A stretch of 64,000 nucleotides of DNA from Amphritea atlantica. GTDB lineage: Bacteria; Pseudomonadota; Gammaproteobacteria; Pseudomonadales; Balneatricaceae. The stretch lies in the NCBI RefSeq assembly GCF_900111095.1, contig NZ_FOGB01000002.1, positions 47,395 through 111,394 on the forward strand, read 5' to 3'. A program made the translations under genes and the position numbers. Position 1 is the stretch's first letter. Each line of letters opens with the position of its first letter. Shown here piece after piece: positions 28,266-41,561 of this stretch. A model generated the notes under the pieces. The model ran no database searches. It saw nothing but the letters and a program-made list of their open reading frames with translations, and was not told where the DNA came from.

Positions 28266-28901
28266 TTACTGAGCCCGGTACGGGCCATTAAGCAGCCCCC
28301 GTCCCTGGTTGTTAATTGCGATATTATTGGCTGTCCGGGCAACCCCGGGGGTCGGATCGACAATCGTGCCAACCACCTGGTCCACCACAGCCTGCACCAG
28401 CATACCCACCAGGCCACCACCGTTATCCCCGGAGCCCTGAGCGTAGGAAACCTGAGTGTCCCACAGGGTCTTGCCGGTTTTGGCATCCACAAGCTTCATA
28501 TTCGCTTTAACAACGGTGGTTGAAGAGAGAATCTCATACTTCTGTCCCCAGTCTTCAATCACCACATAAAGGATGGCATCCGGATTAAGGTGCTCGGCGA
28601 ACTTTTCCAGCGGTACATCGTGCATATCAGCCGGTGATTGCAATCCATTTTCCTGCAGAAACTGATTGATCACTGCAACCGGAAATACATAGTAGCCTTT
28701 TTCTGCCAGTGGTCTCGATAACGTCGACAGATAGATATTCGACGCATTGATCTCAATGGAGTTATTCATCGGTGGAATCACCAGAATAGAACGGGGCTTG
28801 CTGGCTTCAAGCGCAGCATAATCATAACGCTCCTGGGTTGCACAACCGCTGCTGAGCAGCACCAGCAGCATAAACGATGCAGATACGATAGAACGTAGCA
28901 T
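28266..28901 (-). CDS. DUF799 (GNA1162-type) lipoprotein
   Basis: A 211-residue lipoprotein with a signal peptide and lipobox LLSSGC (Cys near residue 20). The mature part belongs to the DUF799/GNA1162 family (PRSILVIPPMNNSIEINAS, PDAILYVVIEDWGQKY, DAKTGKTLWDT). Neisserial GNA1162 is a surface lipoprotein with a TolB-like fold. It is third in an operon after the CsgG-like and DUF4810 genes, and its ATG overlaps the DUF4810 stop by one base. The three probably form an outer-membrane complex, but its activity is unknown. Confidence 0.85.
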   Translation of the reverse strand: MLRSIVSASFMLLVLLSSGCATQERYDYAALEASKPRSILVIPPMNNSIEINASNIYLSTLSRPLAEKGYYVFPVAVINQFLQENGLQSPADMHDVPLEKFAEHLNPDAILYVVIEDWGQKYEILSSTTVVKANMKLVDAKTGKTLWDTQVSYAQGSGDNGGGLVGMLVQAVVDQVVGTIVDPTPGVARTANNIAINNQGRGLLNGPYRAQ

Positions 28902-29263
28902 TACTGATTAACTCCCTGTTTCTGATTCTTCAGCAGCGTATCAACCAGGGCGGTTGCCTCGGGATAGATTGCTTTCTCTTTCAATAACGCTTGCTGAGCC
29001 AGTCCTGCTTTACCTTCGGCGGCGTACATCATCCCCAGATGGGCGTACAACCCCGGAGGCACTTTTTTACCCAGCGCATCTGACTTTTGAATATCCTCCT
29101 CCAGTTTAGTGATCTGCAATGCCGCCGGGGCATTACCGGGTTCAACATACATCTCGTAAATCATCGCTTCGTATGATCCCCAATAATAGAGGCTGTTGTC
29201 CTGGGTTGCACAGCCCCCCAGTAAAACAGTGATACTAACGAACAACAGCGCAAAAATTTTCAC
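28901..29263 (-). CDS. DUF4810 lipoprotein
   Basis: A 120-residue lipoprotein with lipobox VLLGGC and the DUF4810 hallmark YYWGSYEAMIYEMY close after the lipidated Cys. The rest is helical and TPR-like (GLYAHLGMMYAAEGKAGLAQQALLKEKAIYPEA). It lies 11 bases after the CsgG-like gene. This middle gene is a stable companion of CsgG/HfaB and DUF799 genes in many proteobacteria. Confidence 0.82.
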   Translation of the reverse strand: MKIFALLFVSITVLLGGCATQDNSLYYWGSYEAMIYEMYVEPGNAPAALQITKLEEDIQKSDALGKKVPPGLYAHLGMMYAAEGKAGLAQQALLKEKAIYPEATALVDTLLKNQKQGVNQ

Positions 29264-29274
29264 TCAGACACTCC

Positions 29275-29961
29275 TTATTGTTCGATCTTCCAGGTACCGT
29301 TCTGCATATCGGTAACCAGATTATTCACCGCTTCCATAATGGCAAAATTCAGCACTTTACCATTCAGCGTTGCGTCATAGCCCGCCGCGCCACCAAAACC
29401 GATGACTTCACGGTTTGACAGCTCATATTCACCAGCACCCTGAGTTGAGTAGACGATCTGTGAGGTAACAACATCGACAATATTCAGTGAAACTTTCGCG
29501 TAAGCCGTCTGGGTTTTACCTTTGCCGAGGATACCAAACAGCTGCTTATCGCCGGTGACTTTGCGGCCAAACTCTGTGACATCCCCGGTAACAACATAAC
29601 GTGCCCCCTGAATTTTCTGCTTCACGCCACTCAGGCCCGCCTCTTGTTTGAGATCAGCCATACTCTGGCGATCAACAACATTAAAACGGTTGGTTTGTTG
29701 CAGATGTGTTTTGAGGATAGTTTGTGCCTGATTACCCAGCCGGTTGTTGTCGGCTGAGAACATCCCCTGCAGGTAGTTAGAACGGTTATCAAAATTACCC
29801 ACCACCAGTGTGGTGCGCGGCCCCTGATAAGTTGCGCGATAGGTTTCGACTTTCTGTGGCTCAATTTGTCGGTGACTCTCTGTAGCACAGCCGGTTACTA
29901 AAACGGCGCTGAAGAGAACAACCGCTGATTTTGCAGCCAGTCCTTTGTGTTTAATAAACAT
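29275..29961 (-). CDS. CsgG/HfaB-family lipoprotein
   Basis: A 228-residue lipoprotein (lipobox LVTGC) of the CsgG/HfaB family: TTLVVGNFDNRSNY, RFNVVDRQSMADLKQE, GARYVVTGDVTEF and VSLNIVDVVTSQIVYS. CsgG forms the curli secretion pore; HfaB helps anchor the Caulobacter holdfast. No curli, holdfast or other secreted-substrate gene is present, so the substrate is unknown. It is the first gene of the three-lipoprotein operon. Confidence 0.85.
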   Translation of the reverse strand: MFIKHKGLAAKSAVVLFSAVLVTGCATESHRQIEPQKVETYRATYQGPRTTLVVGNFDNRSNYLQGMFSADNNRLGNQAQTILKTHLQQTNRFNVVDRQSMADLKQEAGLSGVKQKIQGARYVVTGDVTEFGRKVTGDKQLFGILGKGKTQTAYAKVSLNIVDVVTSQIVYSTQGAGEYELSNREVIGFGGAAGYDATLNGKVLNFAIMEAVNNLVTDMQNGTWKIEQ

Positions 29962-30052
29962 ACAATAAATCCTTTTTTAAATTCATCTGCAGCAGGCAGC
30001 GAAGTGTGCTTCAGATCGGATAAAGACTTAGGTTAATTGTCCTCCCTCAAAA

Positions 30053-30083
30053 CCAAAAAAAACAGCCCGGAGGCTGTTTTTTA
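30053..30083 (-). terminator. Terminator of the atp operon
   Basis: Arms AACAGCC and GGCTGTT with loop CGGA, with A and T runs on each side. It lies just after atpC. Confidence 0.85.
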
Positions 30084-30110
30084 TTCGAGTAGCAGTTCAG
30101 TAAGAGAGGA

Positions 30111-30536
30111 TTATTTACCCATCTTCTTACGAATCTGCTGAATAGTACGCAGTTGTGCTGCAGCTTCGGCCAGTTGAGCAGTCGCACGGGAGTAATCCAG
30201 TTCGCTGCTCTTATCAGCCATCACATGTTCAGCATGCTTCTTCGCTTCCTCTGCGGCCGCTTCGTTGATATCACCCGCACGCAGTGCAACGTCCGCTAGG
30301 ACAGAGACCTTGTGTGGCTGAACTTCAATGAAGCCACCGGAAACGTAGAAAATCTCCTGCTCACCACCCTGTTTCTTTAGCTCTACAGGACCTGGTTTCA
30401 GTTCCGACAGAAGCGGAGCGTGACCCGGGTAAATACCCAGATCACCCAGGCTACCTGTCACTGAAACGAACTCGATAAGACCAGAGAAGATCTCTTCTTC
30501 AGCACTTACGATGTCACAATGAACAGTCATAGCCAT
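30111..30536 (-). CDS. atpC: ATP synthase F1 subunit epsilon
   Basis: A 141-residue subunit with the N-terminal beta-sandwich ([41 protein letters not shown]) and a C-terminal helical hairpin that can inhibit rotation. It is the last gene of the operon, 35 bases after atpD. Confidence 0.97.
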   Translation of the reverse strand: MAMTVHCDIVSAEEEIFSGLIEFVSVTGSLGDLGIYPGHAPLLSELKPGPVELKKQGGEQEIFYVSGGFIEVQPHKVSVLADVALRAGDINEAAAEEAKKHAEHVMADKSSELDYSRATAQLAEAAAQLRTIQQIRKKMGK

Positions 30537-30571
30537 GTTGTTATCCTTTTTAAAAGGTTAACTAAGCGCAC

Positions 30572-31960
<1,389 letters not shown>

Positions 31961-31985
31961 TTAACATTTAAACCTGTTAACTGCC

Positions 31986-32849
31986 TTATACAGCAGCAGC
32001 ACCACTTACGATCTCAGAGATTTCCTGAGTAATCGCAGCCTGACGAGCTTTGTTGTAAACCATTTGGAGCTCATCGATAAGATCGCCGGCGTTGTCTGTT
32101 GCGTTCTTCATCGCCAGCATTCGTGCTGCCTGTTCACAGGCATTGTTCTCAACCACGGCCTGATAGACCAGGGACTCAATGTAACGAACCAGTAAGCCGT
32201 TCAACAGCTCGCGTGCATCGGGTTCGTAGATATAATCCCAGTGATGGTTAAGACGGTCATCATCGTCTTCTGCTTTCAGCGGAAGAATCTGCTCTACCTG
32301 TGGCTTCTGCGTCATGGTATTTACGAAATCGTTAGATACCACATACAGCATATCCAGCTTGCCTTCATCGTAAGCATCCAGCATCACCTTAACGGTACCG
32401 ATCAGCTCAGCTGCTTCAGGCTTATCGCCCAGACCAGATTTTGCTGCGGTTACATTACCGCCAAATGTTTTAAAGAAGCTTACAGACTTAGAGCCCAGAG
32501 CACAGATATCGATCTCGATATTTGAGTCTTTAAACTCTTTCATCTTGGCAAGTGCTGCCTTGAACGCATTAATGTTCAAGCCACCGCAGAGACCACGGTC
32601 GGTTGCGACAACAATGAAACCGACACGCTTTACTTCGCGCTGTTGCAGATACAGATGCTTATATTCAGGGTTGGATTTCGCCAGGTGCTGAATCACGCCA
32701 CGGATAATCCGGGCGTAAGGACGGCTTTCCTGCATACGATCCTGAGCTTTACGCATTTTAGATGCAGCCACCATTTCCATAGCGCTGGTAATCTTACGTG
32801 TGCCCTGAATACTGGCTATCTGCGTCTTTATCTCTTTTCCGGCTGCCAT
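31986..32849 (-). CDS. atpG: ATP synthase F1 subunit gamma
   Basis: A 287-residue rotor shaft subunit. The N-terminus [35 protein letters not shown] and the C-terminal helix [22 protein letters not shown] are characteristic; central DRGLCGGLN is the Rossmann-like part. Confidence 0.98.
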   Translation of the reverse strand: MAAGKEIKTQIASIQGTRKITSAMEMVAASKMRKAQDRMQESRPYARIIRGVIQHLAKSNPEYKHLYLQQREVKRVGFIVVATDRGLCGGLNINAFKAALAKMKEFKDSNIEIDICALGSKSVSFFKTFGGNVTAAKSGLGDKPEAAELIGTVKVMLDAYDEGKLDMLYVVSNDFVNTMTQKPQVEQILPLKAEDDDDRLNHHWDYIYEPDARELLNGLLVRYIESLVYQAVVENNACEQAARMLAMKNATDNAGDLIDELQMVYNKARQAAITQEISEIVSGAAAV

Positions 32850-32923
32850 AGTTCCACCTATTAAACCTTTACTTAGTTCAGGTCTGCATAATCACTTATG
32901 CAGACCCCCACTCAAATGAGCTG

Positions 32924-34468
32924 TTACCAAGTTTGGGTAGATTTGAACTTTTCGATACCAGCCTTGAACTGAGACGCGATCTCGTCATTGTAGTCGCCAC
33001 TTTCATTGATCTTAGCCATTACATCAGCGTACTCGCTGTTGAAGTAAGAGATCAGGGCTGCTTCAAAATCAAGGATCTTGTTCAGGTCGATATCGTTCAG
33101 GAAGCCTTCGTTAGCAGCGTACAGACTCAGACCCATGTCTGCGACAGACATTGGTGAGTACTGCTTCTGCTTCATCAGCTCGGTTACGCGCTGACCATGC
33201 TCAAGCTGAGCACGGGTTGCATCGTCCAGGTCAGATGCAAACTGAGCGAATGCCGCCAGTTCACGATACTGAGCCAGAGCCAGACGTACACCACCACCCA
33301 GCTTCTTGATGACCTTAGTCTGCGCTGCACCACCTACACGGGATACAGACAGACCAGCGTTGATCGCCGGACGGATACCTGAGTTAAACAGGTCTGCTTC
33401 CAGGAAGATCTGACCATCGGTGATGGAGATAACGTTGGTTGGTACGAATGCAGATACGTCACCACCCTGTGTTTCGATTACTGGCAGTGCAGTCAGGGAA
33501 CCGGTCTGGCCCTTAACTTCGCCGTTAGTAAACTTCTCAACATAGTTTGGGTTAACGCGCGCAGCACGTTCCAGCAGACGTGAGTGAAGATAGAATACGT
33601 CACCTGGGTATGCTTCACGGCCCGGTGGGCGGCGCAGCAGCAGGGAGATCTGACGATAAGCCCAGGCCTGTTTAGTCAGGTCATCGTATACGATCAGAGC
33701 GTCTTCACCGCGGTCACGGTAGTATTCACCCATAGAACAACCAGCATAAGGCGCCAGGAACTGCATCGCTGCAGGATCGGCGGCACCGGCTGCGACAACG
33801 ATGGTGTGTTCCATCGCGCCATGCTCTTCCAGCTTACGTACAACGTTTGCGATAGTGGACTGTTTCTGTCCAACCGCTACGTAGACACACTTAACACCGG
33901 TACCTTTCTGGTTGATGATAGCGTCAATCGCGATCGCAGTCTTACCGATCTGACGGTCACCGATAATCAGCTCACGCTGACCACGGCCGATTGGCACCAT
34001 CGCATCAATAGATTTCAGACCAGTCTGTACTGGCTGATCAACTGATTGACGCTCGATTACACCGGGTGCAACCTTTTCGACAGGGTCAGTCAGTTTAGTT
34101 TCAATAGGGCCTTTACCGTCGATCGGGTTACCCAGGGCGTCTACTACACGACCCTGCAGTTCCGGACCAACAGGTACTTCCAGGATGCGGCCGGTACAAC
34201 GCGCGGTCATACCTTCTACCAGACCCTGATAGTCACCCAGTACTACAGCACCTACAGAGTCACGCTCAAGGTTGAGCGCCATACCGTAGATACCGCCAGG
34301 GAATTCGATCATCTCCCCGTACATTACGTCAGCCAGGCCGTGAATCAGGATGATACCGTCAGAAACGCTGACGATAGTACCTTCATTACGGGCTTCAGAA
34401 GAGACATCAAGTTTCTCGATGCGGCTCTTAAGAATCTCGCTGATCTCAGATGGATTCAGTTGCTGCAT
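32924..34468 (-). CDS. atpA: ATP synthase F1 subunit alpha
   Basis: A 514-residue non-catalytic nucleotide-binding subunit with P-loop GDRQIGKTA and the [13 protein letters not shown] segment (here [12 protein letters not shown]). The start follows a purine-rich site 15 bases after atpH. Confidence 0.98.
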   Translation of the reverse strand: MQQLNPSEISEILKSRIEKLDVSSEARNEGTIVSVSDGIILIHGLADVMYGEMIEFPGGIYGMALNLERDSVGAVVLGDYQGLVEGMTARCTGRILEVPVGPELQGRVVDALGNPIDGKGPIETKLTDPVEKVAPGVIERQSVDQPVQTGLKSIDAMVPIGRGQRELIIGDRQIGKTAIAIDAIINQKGTGVKCVYVAVGQKQSTIANVVRKLEEHGAMEHTIVVAAGAADPAAMQFLAPYAGCSMGEYYRDRGEDALIVYDDLTKQAWAYRQISLLLRRPPGREAYPGDVFYLHSRLLERAARVNPNYVEKFTNGEVKGQTGSLTALPVIETQGGDVSAFVPTNVISITDGQIFLEADLFNSGIRPAINAGLSVSRVGGAAQTKVIKKLGGGVRLALAQYRELAAFAQFASDLDDATRAQLEHGQRVTELMKQKQYSPMSVADMGLSLYAANEGFLNDIDLNKILDFEAALISYFNSEYADVMAKINESGDYNDEIASQFKAGIEKFKSTQTW

Positions 34469-34483
34469 GTTTAATCCTCACAC

Positions 34484-35023
34484 TCAGGAGTTCATTGCTT
34501 CGGCTAGCTTAGCCAGTCGAGCACGAATAGAGCCGTCGATAACCATATCGTCGGTTCGAACGATCACACCACCGATAATGGACTTGTCCACCTCGGTAGT
34601 CAGACTCACTTCGCGGCCCAGCTTGGAGCTCAGTGCCTGAGTTAATTTTTGTTGCTGCTGCTCGCCCAGATCAAAGGCAGTTGTCACACTTACCTCAACA
34701 GAATGCTGCTGATTGGCTTTCAACTGTTCAAACTGCGCAGAGATCTCTGGTAACAAAGCCAGACGCTGATTTTCGGCCAGTAAAGAGATAAAGTTCTTTG
34801 CCGACGGATCTGCCATCTGTTCTTCACAGACGGTAATCATTGCATCAGCTTTCTGCTCGCTGGTCAGTCCGGGATTACCCAGAACCAGTTTCATCGTCTC
34901 ATGCTGCGCCACTGCAGTTGCAGTAGTCAGCATATCAGACCACTGGTCCAGGTTTCCCTTTGCCACAGCGTGCTCGAAAGCGGCTTTGGTATAAGGTCGA
35001 GCGACTGTATTGAGTTCAGCCAT
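34484..35023 (-). CDS. atpH: ATP synthase subunit delta
   Basis: A 179-residue stator subunit with the N-terminal helical bundle (ARPYTKAAFEHAVAKGNLDQWSDML) and the C-terminal DKSIIGGVIVRTDDMVIDGSIRARLAKL signature that binds the b subunits. Confidence 0.97.
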   Translation of the reverse strand: MAELNTVARPYTKAAFEHAVAKGNLDQWSDMLTTATAVAQHETMKLVLGNPGLTSEQKADAMITVCEEQMADPSAKNFISLLAENQRLALLPEISAQFEQLKANQQHSVEVSVTTAFDLGEQQQQKLTQALSSKLGREVSLTTEVDKSIIGGVIVRTDDMVIDGSIRARLAKLAEAMNS

Positions 35024-35035
35024 CGTAAACCTCGC

Positions 35036-35506
35036 TTAAAGCTCAGCAGCTAGTTTTTCAACAAGCTGAGCGTGCGCGTTAGCGTCAACAGACGCTTCAA
35101 GAATTTTCTCAGCACCGGCTACTACAAGAGCAGCAACTTCAGCGCGCAGAACTTCTTTGGCACGGTTTGCTTCCTGATCGATTTCAGCCTGAGCAGCCGT
35201 TACAAGGCGGGTAGCCTCTTCACGTGCTTTCTCTTTTGCTTCATCAACGATCTGGTTAGCTCGCTTATTAGCCTGTTCAATGATGGCGGCTGCTTCTTCC
35301 TTGCTCTTACGCATATCGGCCATGGCTTTTTCCTGAGCCAGTTCCAAGTCGCGTTGAGCACGGTCTGCAGCGTCCAGACCTTCTGCAATTTTCTTCTTAC
35401 GTTCTGCCAGCGCACCAGTAATTGGTGGCCAGACATATTTCATACAAAATACAACGAAGAAGGCAAATGCAATGATCTGACCAAAGATGGTTAGATTGAT
35501 ATTCAC
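35036..35506 (-). CDS. atpF: ATP synthase Fo subunit b
   Basis: A 156-residue peripheral-stalk protein with one N-terminal membrane helix (about residues 5-25) and a long charged coiled coil. Typical b subunit start [20 protein letters not shown]. Confidence 0.97.
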   Translation of the reverse strand: MNINLTIFGQIIAFAFFVVFCMKYVWPPITGALAERKKKIAEGLDAADRAQRDLELAQEKAMADMRKSKEEAAAIIEQANKRANQIVDEAKEKAREEATRLVTAAQAEIDQEANRAKEVLRAEVAALVVAGAEKILEASVDANAHAQLVEKLAAEL

Positions 35507-35569
35507 GCCATTACCTCTCGCGGTTGTCTTAAAAAGTAGTTACCCATAAAGGGACGTATGTAGCTCTAC

Positions 35570-35824
<255 letters not shown>

Positions 35825-35877
35825 CTAAAGTTTAAGTTTAAAAAGAAATCGTTTAATTATTCAGTTATTACAACTAC

Positions 35878-36735
<858 letters not shown>

Positions 36736-37152
36736 TCAAAGTTTTAAGAAACTGTTATTCAGCCTCAGCTGGGCAATAAAGCCGGTCAGCTGAAGCCATA
36801 TATAAGTGCCAAATAGGGAAAATGGATTCAGAGGTTGAATCAGGATAAACACCGCAATAAAGAGTGCGATGGATAAGCCCATTTTCCATATTTCACTCGT
36901 ATACAGCTGCCGGATAACAGCGCCAGGAGTACTTTTTGTCTGTTGCACAACCAGTGCACGATAGACAAACACATAGCTGGGCAGCAAAAATATCAGACCA
37001 CCACAGAGGGATGACCAGGCCGCACTCAGGCTATGCAGAAGTAAAACTCCCGCAATTATTACTAAACTAACTACTTGAATCAGGAAGACTTTCCTAAACT
37101 GCTGCAAGGCGATACGAGTATGAACGCCAGGTTTCCGGTGCCCTTTTCTCAT
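36736..37152 (-). CDS. atpI: ATP synthase assembly protein I
   Basis: A 138-residue protein with four hydrophobic segments after a basic N-terminus, in the standard first position of the atp operon. AtpI helps c-ring assembly or stability and is poorly conserved in sequence. The call leans on position and topology plus the SIALFIAVFILIQPLNPFSLFGTYIWLQLTGFI region. Confidence 0.9.
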   Translation of the reverse strand: MRKGHRKPGVHTRIALQQFRKVFLIQVVSLVIIAGVLLLHSLSAAWSSLCGGLIFLLPSYVFVYRALVVQQTKSTPGAVIRQLYTSEIWKMGLSIALFIAVFILIQPLNPFSLFGTYIWLQLTGFIAQLRLNNSFLKL

Positions 37153-37221
37153 ATAAATACAGCCTCAGTTTCCCTTCATCTGTGTAAAAAAACCGTAAAC
37201 ACGTCCTTTCACAGCCAGCGC

Positions 37222-37250
37222 ATTATAGGGGCTTAATGCATCAGCTTCAA
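37222..37250 (-). promoter_or_regulatory. Sigma-70 promoter of the atp operon
   Basis: The minus strand has TTGAAG, a 17-base spacer and a perfect TATAAT. The start would be near 37215, about 60 bases upstream of atpI. Confidence 0.7.
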
Positions 37251-37327
37251 CACGATTCAGGCCGATTTGCACTTTTGTATTAGACCTGCAGAGTAGAAGA
37301 ACTAAGTAAATACCCTAGTAGCGGTAT

Positions 37328-37349
37328 CTGCAGCGATCTTACGCTGCAG
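37328..37349. other. Hairpin downstream of parB
   Basis: Arms CTGCAGCG and CGCTGCAG with a 6-base loop lie 12 bases after the parB stop. The T run precedes rather than follows the stem on the minus strand, so it is not a standard terminator for parB; it may stabilise the message end. Confidence 0.4.
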
Positions 37350-37360
37350 AAAAACCTTAA

Positions 37361-38242
37361 TTATTGCAGGGCTTTAAGGATCGCTTCAAATTTTTCGCGG
37401 TTTTCATAAGCGATGGTAATTTTCCCCTTACCGGCGGCATTTTCGCTGATGGATACTTTGCTGTTCAGCCTGCTGGAAAGCGAATCTGACAGATCTTTAA
37501 GCAGTGGATCAGGTTTTTTAGGCTCTTTAGCGGGCTCATTTTTTTTCTGCTGCAGCTTGCGCACCAGGTCTTCTGTCTGCCGCACAGACATATTTTTACC
37601 CACCACCTCTTTGGCAGCGATAATCTGATCCGGGCCATCCATACCTAGCAATGCCCGGGCATGACCCATCTCAAGATCACCGTATTCGAGCATCTTTTTC
37701 ACCTCATCGGTGAGATGCATCAGACGCAGCAGATTGGTCACCGAAGAGCGGGATTTACCCACCGCATCAGCAACCTCCTGCTGGGTCAGTTCAAACTCGA
37801 TTTTCAGGCGATCCAGGGCGATCGCTTCCTCCATCGGGTTGAGGTTTTCCCGCTGAATATTCTCGATCAGCGCCATCGCAATTGCCGCTTCATCGGGCAC
37901 ATCACGAATTACGGTAGGAATATCCTCAAGCCCTGCCATCTGACTGGCCCGCCAGCGACGTTCGCCGGCAATAATCTCATACAGATTTTCACCCACCGGG
38001 CGGACCACGATGGGCTGCATCACCCCCTGAGCTCTGATAGAGTTTGCCAGCTCTTCCAGTGCCTGAGGTTCAAGATCCCGACGGGGCTGGTATTTACCCC
38101 GCTGAATCTGATCAATCGGCATCAGCCGATAGCCATCGCCACCTTCCGACTTCGCATCGGTTACAGCGTCCTCAGCAAATTTAGTACTGGTTGATAACAG
38201 TGCATCCAGCCCCCGCCCTAAACCACGCTTTTTAACCGCCAT
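37361..38242 (-). CDS. parB: Chromosome partitioning protein ParB
   Basis: A 293-residue centromere-binding CTPase/clamp. The N-terminus KKRGLGRGLDALL, the ParB/Sulfiredoxin core with GERRWRASQMAG and the ENIQRENLNPMEEA box, the helix-turn-helix LTQQEVADAVGKSRSSVTNLLRLM and a C-terminal dimerisation domain are all visible. It loads at parS sites; I did not recognise a parS palindrome in this window. Confidence 0.96.
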   Translation of the reverse strand: MAVKKRGLGRGLDALLSTSTKFAEDAVTDAKSEGGDGYRLMPIDQIQRGKYQPRRDLEPQALEELANSIRAQGVMQPIVVRPVGENLYEIIAGERRWRASQMAGLEDIPTVIRDVPDEAAIAMALIENIQRENLNPMEEAIALDRLKIEFELTQQEVADAVGKSRSSVTNLLRLMHLTDEVKKMLEYGDLEMGHARALLGMDGPDQIIAAKEVVGKNMSVRQTEDLVRKLQQKKNEPAKEPKKPDPLLKDLSDSLSSRLNSKVSISENAAGKGKITIAYENREKFEAILKALQ

Positions 38243-38245
38243 CGA

Positions 38246-39043
38246 TCAGCCTTCCTGTTTGTCTGCCTGTTTATCATTCTGAGCCGATCTGCGAATCAGC
38301 TCCCCCGCCAACGCCAGATAGGCCACCGAACCCCGGGAATTTTTATCATACATCAGTGCCGGTAGCCCATGACTGGGGGCTTCCGCCAGACGTACGTTGC
38401 GCGGAATCACGGTGCGATACACCTGATCGCCAAAATATTCCACCAGATGGTCAGAGACATCTTTGGTCAGGCTCATACGGGGATCGAACATGGTGCGCAA
38501 AATCCCTTCAATCTTCAGTTCAGGATTGAGCCGCTTATTGATTTTATTGATCGTTCCCACCAGTGCACTGATCCCCTCCAGCGCATAATACTCACACTGC
38601 ATCGGGATGATGACACCGCTGGAAGCGGCCAGCGCGTTAACCGTCAGCAGGTTCAGCGAGGGGGGATTATCGATCAGTACAAAGTCATACTGATCCTGGA
38701 CTTTCTCCAGCGCCATTTTCATCCGGAATTCGCGCCGCGGTAGCTGCAGAAGCTCAACTTCAGCGGCGGTCAGATCGCCGTTAGCACCGACGATATCATA
38801 GCCCGCGGGAGCATTTCTGATAATCGACTCTTCCAGGGTTGCTTCACCAATCAGCACTTCATAAACGGAGTTTTTCAGGTTGTGCTTATCCACGCCGCTG
38901 CCCATGGTGGCGTTGCCCTGAGGGTCCATATCAATCATCAGCACACGCTTCCTGGTGACTGCCAGTGAAGCTGCCAGATTCACGCAGGTTGTGGTTTTAC
39001 CCACGCCACCTTTCTGGTTGGTGATGGTTAATATTTTGGTCAC
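38246..39043 (-). CDS. parA: Chromosome partitioning ATPase ParA
   Basis: A 265-residue ParA/Soj ATPase with deviant Walker A KGGVGKTT, MIDMDPQGNAT and DNPPSLN. It lacks the N-terminal helix-turn-helix of plasmid-type ParA, as expected for chromosomal systems. It overlaps rsmG by four bases and is followed by parB after three bases. Confidence 0.96.
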   Translation of the reverse strand: MTKILTITNQKGGVGKTTTCVNLAASLAVTRKRVLMIDMDPQGNATMGSGVDKHNLKNSVYEVLIGEATLEESIIRNAPAGYDIVGANGDLTAAEVELLQLPRREFRMKMALEKVQDQYDFVLIDNPPSLNLLTVNALAASSGVIIPMQCEYYALEGISALVGTINKINKRLNPELKIEGILRTMFDPRMSLTKDVSDHLVEYFGDQVYRTVIPRNVRLAEAPSHGLPALMYDKNSRGSVAYLALAGELIRRSAQNDKQADKQEG

Positions 39044-39675
39044 GTTGAAGTTCTCCCTAACATCAGCAGATGCCGCTCGCCATCGGTGCCCGGTACGGTT
39101 AGCCGGATACTCTGACGCAGATTAATCGACTCGGGTAATAACTCAATCTCCTCTTCAGGATACATTCCTTTCATTGCAAGAAAAACACCCGTGTCAGAGC
39201 ACAGATGTGAAGTCCAGTGAATCATATCCTGTAATGAGGCAAATGCCCTTGATATAACCCCATCAAAAAGGGTATCCGGATGATATTTTTCCACCCGCTC
39301 ATGGATTACTGCAACATTGTCCAGTCTCAGCTCGGCTTTAGCCTGAAACTGGAAACGGCTTTTTTTAATATTGCTATCCAGCAGAGTGATCGGCAGATCC
39401 GGACGGCAGATCGCCAGGGGAATACCCGGCAATCCCGGGCCACTACCGACATCAATAAGACGCTCAACATCGATATAGGGCAGCACGCTGAGACTATCGA
39501 TAAGATGCCGGCTGATCATCTCTTCGGGAGAGCGGACCGCCGTCAGGTTGAATGCTTTATTCCATTTGATCAGCAGTGCATGATATTGCAATAGCTGCTC
39601 ATACTGCGCATCGCTCAGTTGAAGGCCGATCTGATGACACTGTTGTTCCAGTAAGTTTCGATACTGCTGCATCAA
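39040..39675 (-). CDS. rsmG: 16S rRNA m7G527 methyltransferase
   Basis: A 211-residue SAM-dependent methyltransferase with SAM motif [16 protein letters not shown] and the upstream [26 protein letters not shown] signature. It overlaps mnmG by four bases (ATGA), giving translational coupling in mnmG-rsmG-parA-parB. Confidence 0.97.
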   Translation of the reverse strand: MMQQYRNLLEQQCHQIGLQLSDAQYEQLLQYHALLIKWNKAFNLTAVRSPEEMISRHLIDSLSVLPYIDVERLIDVGSGPGLPGIPLAICRPDLPITLLDSNIKKSRFQFQAKAELRLDNVAVIHERVEKYHPDTLFDGVISRAFASLQDMIHWTSHLCSDTGVFLAMKGMYPEEEIELLPESINLRQSIRLTVPGTDGERHLLMLGRTST

Positions 39676-41561
39676 GCCTGAGCCTTTTTATTGGTCATCT
39701 GTTTCTTTTTCAGGTGGATCAACAACAGCGAGATCGCCGCCGGTGTCATGCCCTGAATCCGGGCTGCCTGGGCGATACTTTCAGGTCGGACCTGCTCCAG
39801 CTTGGCGGTCAGTTCATTGGACAGACCACCCACCGAGGCGTAATCGAAGTCAACCGGCAGCAGCGTATCTTCCTGGCGGCGAACCTTATCGATATCCTCT
39901 TTCTGACGATCAATATATCCGGCATATTTGATCTGAATCTCGACCTGTTCCGCTACCTGGGGATCGCTCACGGGCTCCCCTTTCAGCCCGGCAACCGCGG
40001 CGTAATTCAGTTCTGGCCGCTTAACCAGATCCTGCAGATTATATTCCCGGCTAATCGGTTGCTGCAGTTGCCCGTTGAGCAGCTCCGCTTCAGCGCTACC
40101 CGGTTGAATCCAGGTCTCTTTGAGGCGCTGATTCTCAAGTTCAATCGCTTCGCGCTTATCGCAGAAACGCTGCCAGCGTTCATCACTCACCAGGCCCAGT
40201 TCACGGCCCTTCTCTGTGAGACGCAGATCGGCATTGTCTTCCCGCAGAATCAGGCGATATTCGGCCCGGCTGGTAAACATACGATAAGGCTCTGAGGTGC
40301 CCATGGTGATCAGATCATCCACCAGAACTCCCAGATAGGCTTCATCCCGACGGGGATACCATTGCTCCTTCTCCTGTGCCCGCAAGGCGGCGTTAACCCC
40401 CGCCAGCAATCCCTGGGCACCGGCCTCTTCATAACCGGTAGTGCCATTGATCTGACCAGCAAAGTAAAGACCGTTGATCAGTTTCGTTTCCAGCGTATGT
40501 TTCAGATCCTGCGGATTGAAATAATCGTATTCAATCGCATACCCTGGACGGGTAATAAAAGCGTTTTCAAAGCCTTTGATAGAGCGAACCGCTGCCAGTT
40601 GAATATCAAAGGGCAGACTGGTGGAGATACCATTCGGATACAGTTCATGGGTGGTCAGACCCTCCGGCTCAACAAATACCTGATGACTGGTTTTGTCGGC
40701 GAAACGGACGATCTTATCCTCCACTGATGGACAGTAGCGCGGACCGACGCCGTCGATAACTCCGGTATACATCGGTGAACGATCCAGTCCGGAACGCAGA
40801 ATATCATGGGTACGTTCATTGGTATGGGTAATATAACAACTGATCTGACGGGGGTGATCTGCCAGAGAACCCATAAACGACATCACAGGAGTCGGAGTAT
40901 CACCCGGCTGTTCCTGCATCACACTGAAATCGACACTGCGGGCATCAATGCGCGGTGGTGTGCCGGTTTTCAACCGGTCAACCCGTAATGGCAGCTCCCG
41001 TAACCGGTCAGCCAGCGCGATTGAGGGAGGATCACCTGCACGTCCGCCTGAGTAATTATCCAGACCAATATGGATCTTACCACCGAGGAAAGTACCGACA
41101 GTAAGCACAATATTATTGGCAAAGAAACGCAGACCCGCCTGTGTTACCACCCCTTTGACCGACTCGCCTTCCACAATCAGATCATCCGCTGCCTGCTGGA
41201 ACAGTTGTAGATTTGGCTGATTTTCCAGAATTTCACGAATCGCCGCTTTATAGAGAATACGATCTGCCTGCGCGCGGGTGGCACGTACTGCCGGACCTTT
41301 ACGGGAGTTGAGGGTACGGAACTGAATCCCCCCCTTATCGGTGGCAATCGCCATCGCTCCACCTAACGCATCGATCTCTTTAACCAGATGACTTTTACCG
41401 ATACCACCAATCGCCGGATTACAGGACATCTGGCCCAGGGTTTCAATGTTATGGGTTAACAGCAGGGTTTTAACGCCTGTCCGGGCTGCAGCTAATGCAG
41501 CTTCAGTACCGGCATGGCCACCACCAATTACAATCACATCAAAGTGGTCAGGATAGTCCAC
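39672..41561 (-). CDS. mnmG: tRNA uridine-34 carboxymethylaminomethyl modification enzyme
   Basis: A 629-residue FAD enzyme (formerly GidA). It has the dinucleotide motif [41 protein letters not shown], and [17 protein letters not shown]; a C-terminal tRNA-binding domain follows. It acts with MnmE (encoded at 46017-47384) on wobble uridine. It reads away from the adjacent origin region, as gidA does in E. coli. Confidence 0.98.
   Translation of the reverse strand: MDYPDHFDVIVIGGGHAGTEAALAAARTGVKTLLLTHNIETLGQMSCNPAIGGIGKSHLVKEIDALGGAMAIATDKGGIQFRTLNSRKGPAVRATRAQADRILYKAAIREILENQPNLQLFQQAADDLIVEGESVKGVVTQAGLRFFANNIVLTVGTFLGGKIHIGLDNYSGGRAGDPPSIALADRLRELPLRVDRLKTGTPPRIDARSVDFSVMQEQPGDTPTPVMSFMGSLADHPRQISCYITHTNERTHDILRSGLDRSPMYTGVIDGVGPRYCPSVEDKIVRFADKTSHQVFVEPEGLTTHELYPNGISTSLPFDIQLAAVRSIKGFENAFITRPGYAIEYDYFNPQDLKHTLETKLINGLYFAGQINGTTGYEEAGAQGLLAGVNAALRAQEKEQWYPRRDEAYLGVLVDDLITMGTSEPYRMFTSRAEYRLILREDNADLRLTEKGRELGLVSDERWQRFCDKREAIELENQRLKETWIQPGSAEAELLNGQLQQPISREYNLQDLVKRPELNYAAVAGLKGEPVSDPQVAEQVEIQIKYAGYIDRQKEDIDKVRRQEDTLLPVDFDYASVGGLSNELTAKLEQVRPESIAQAARIQGMTPAAISLLLIHLKKKQMTNKKAQA

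Noticed and set aside
37153..41561. parS sites near parAB
   Set aside because: No sequence resembling TGTTTCACGTGAAACA was recognised near parAB or elsewhere in the window by eye; they may lie outside.
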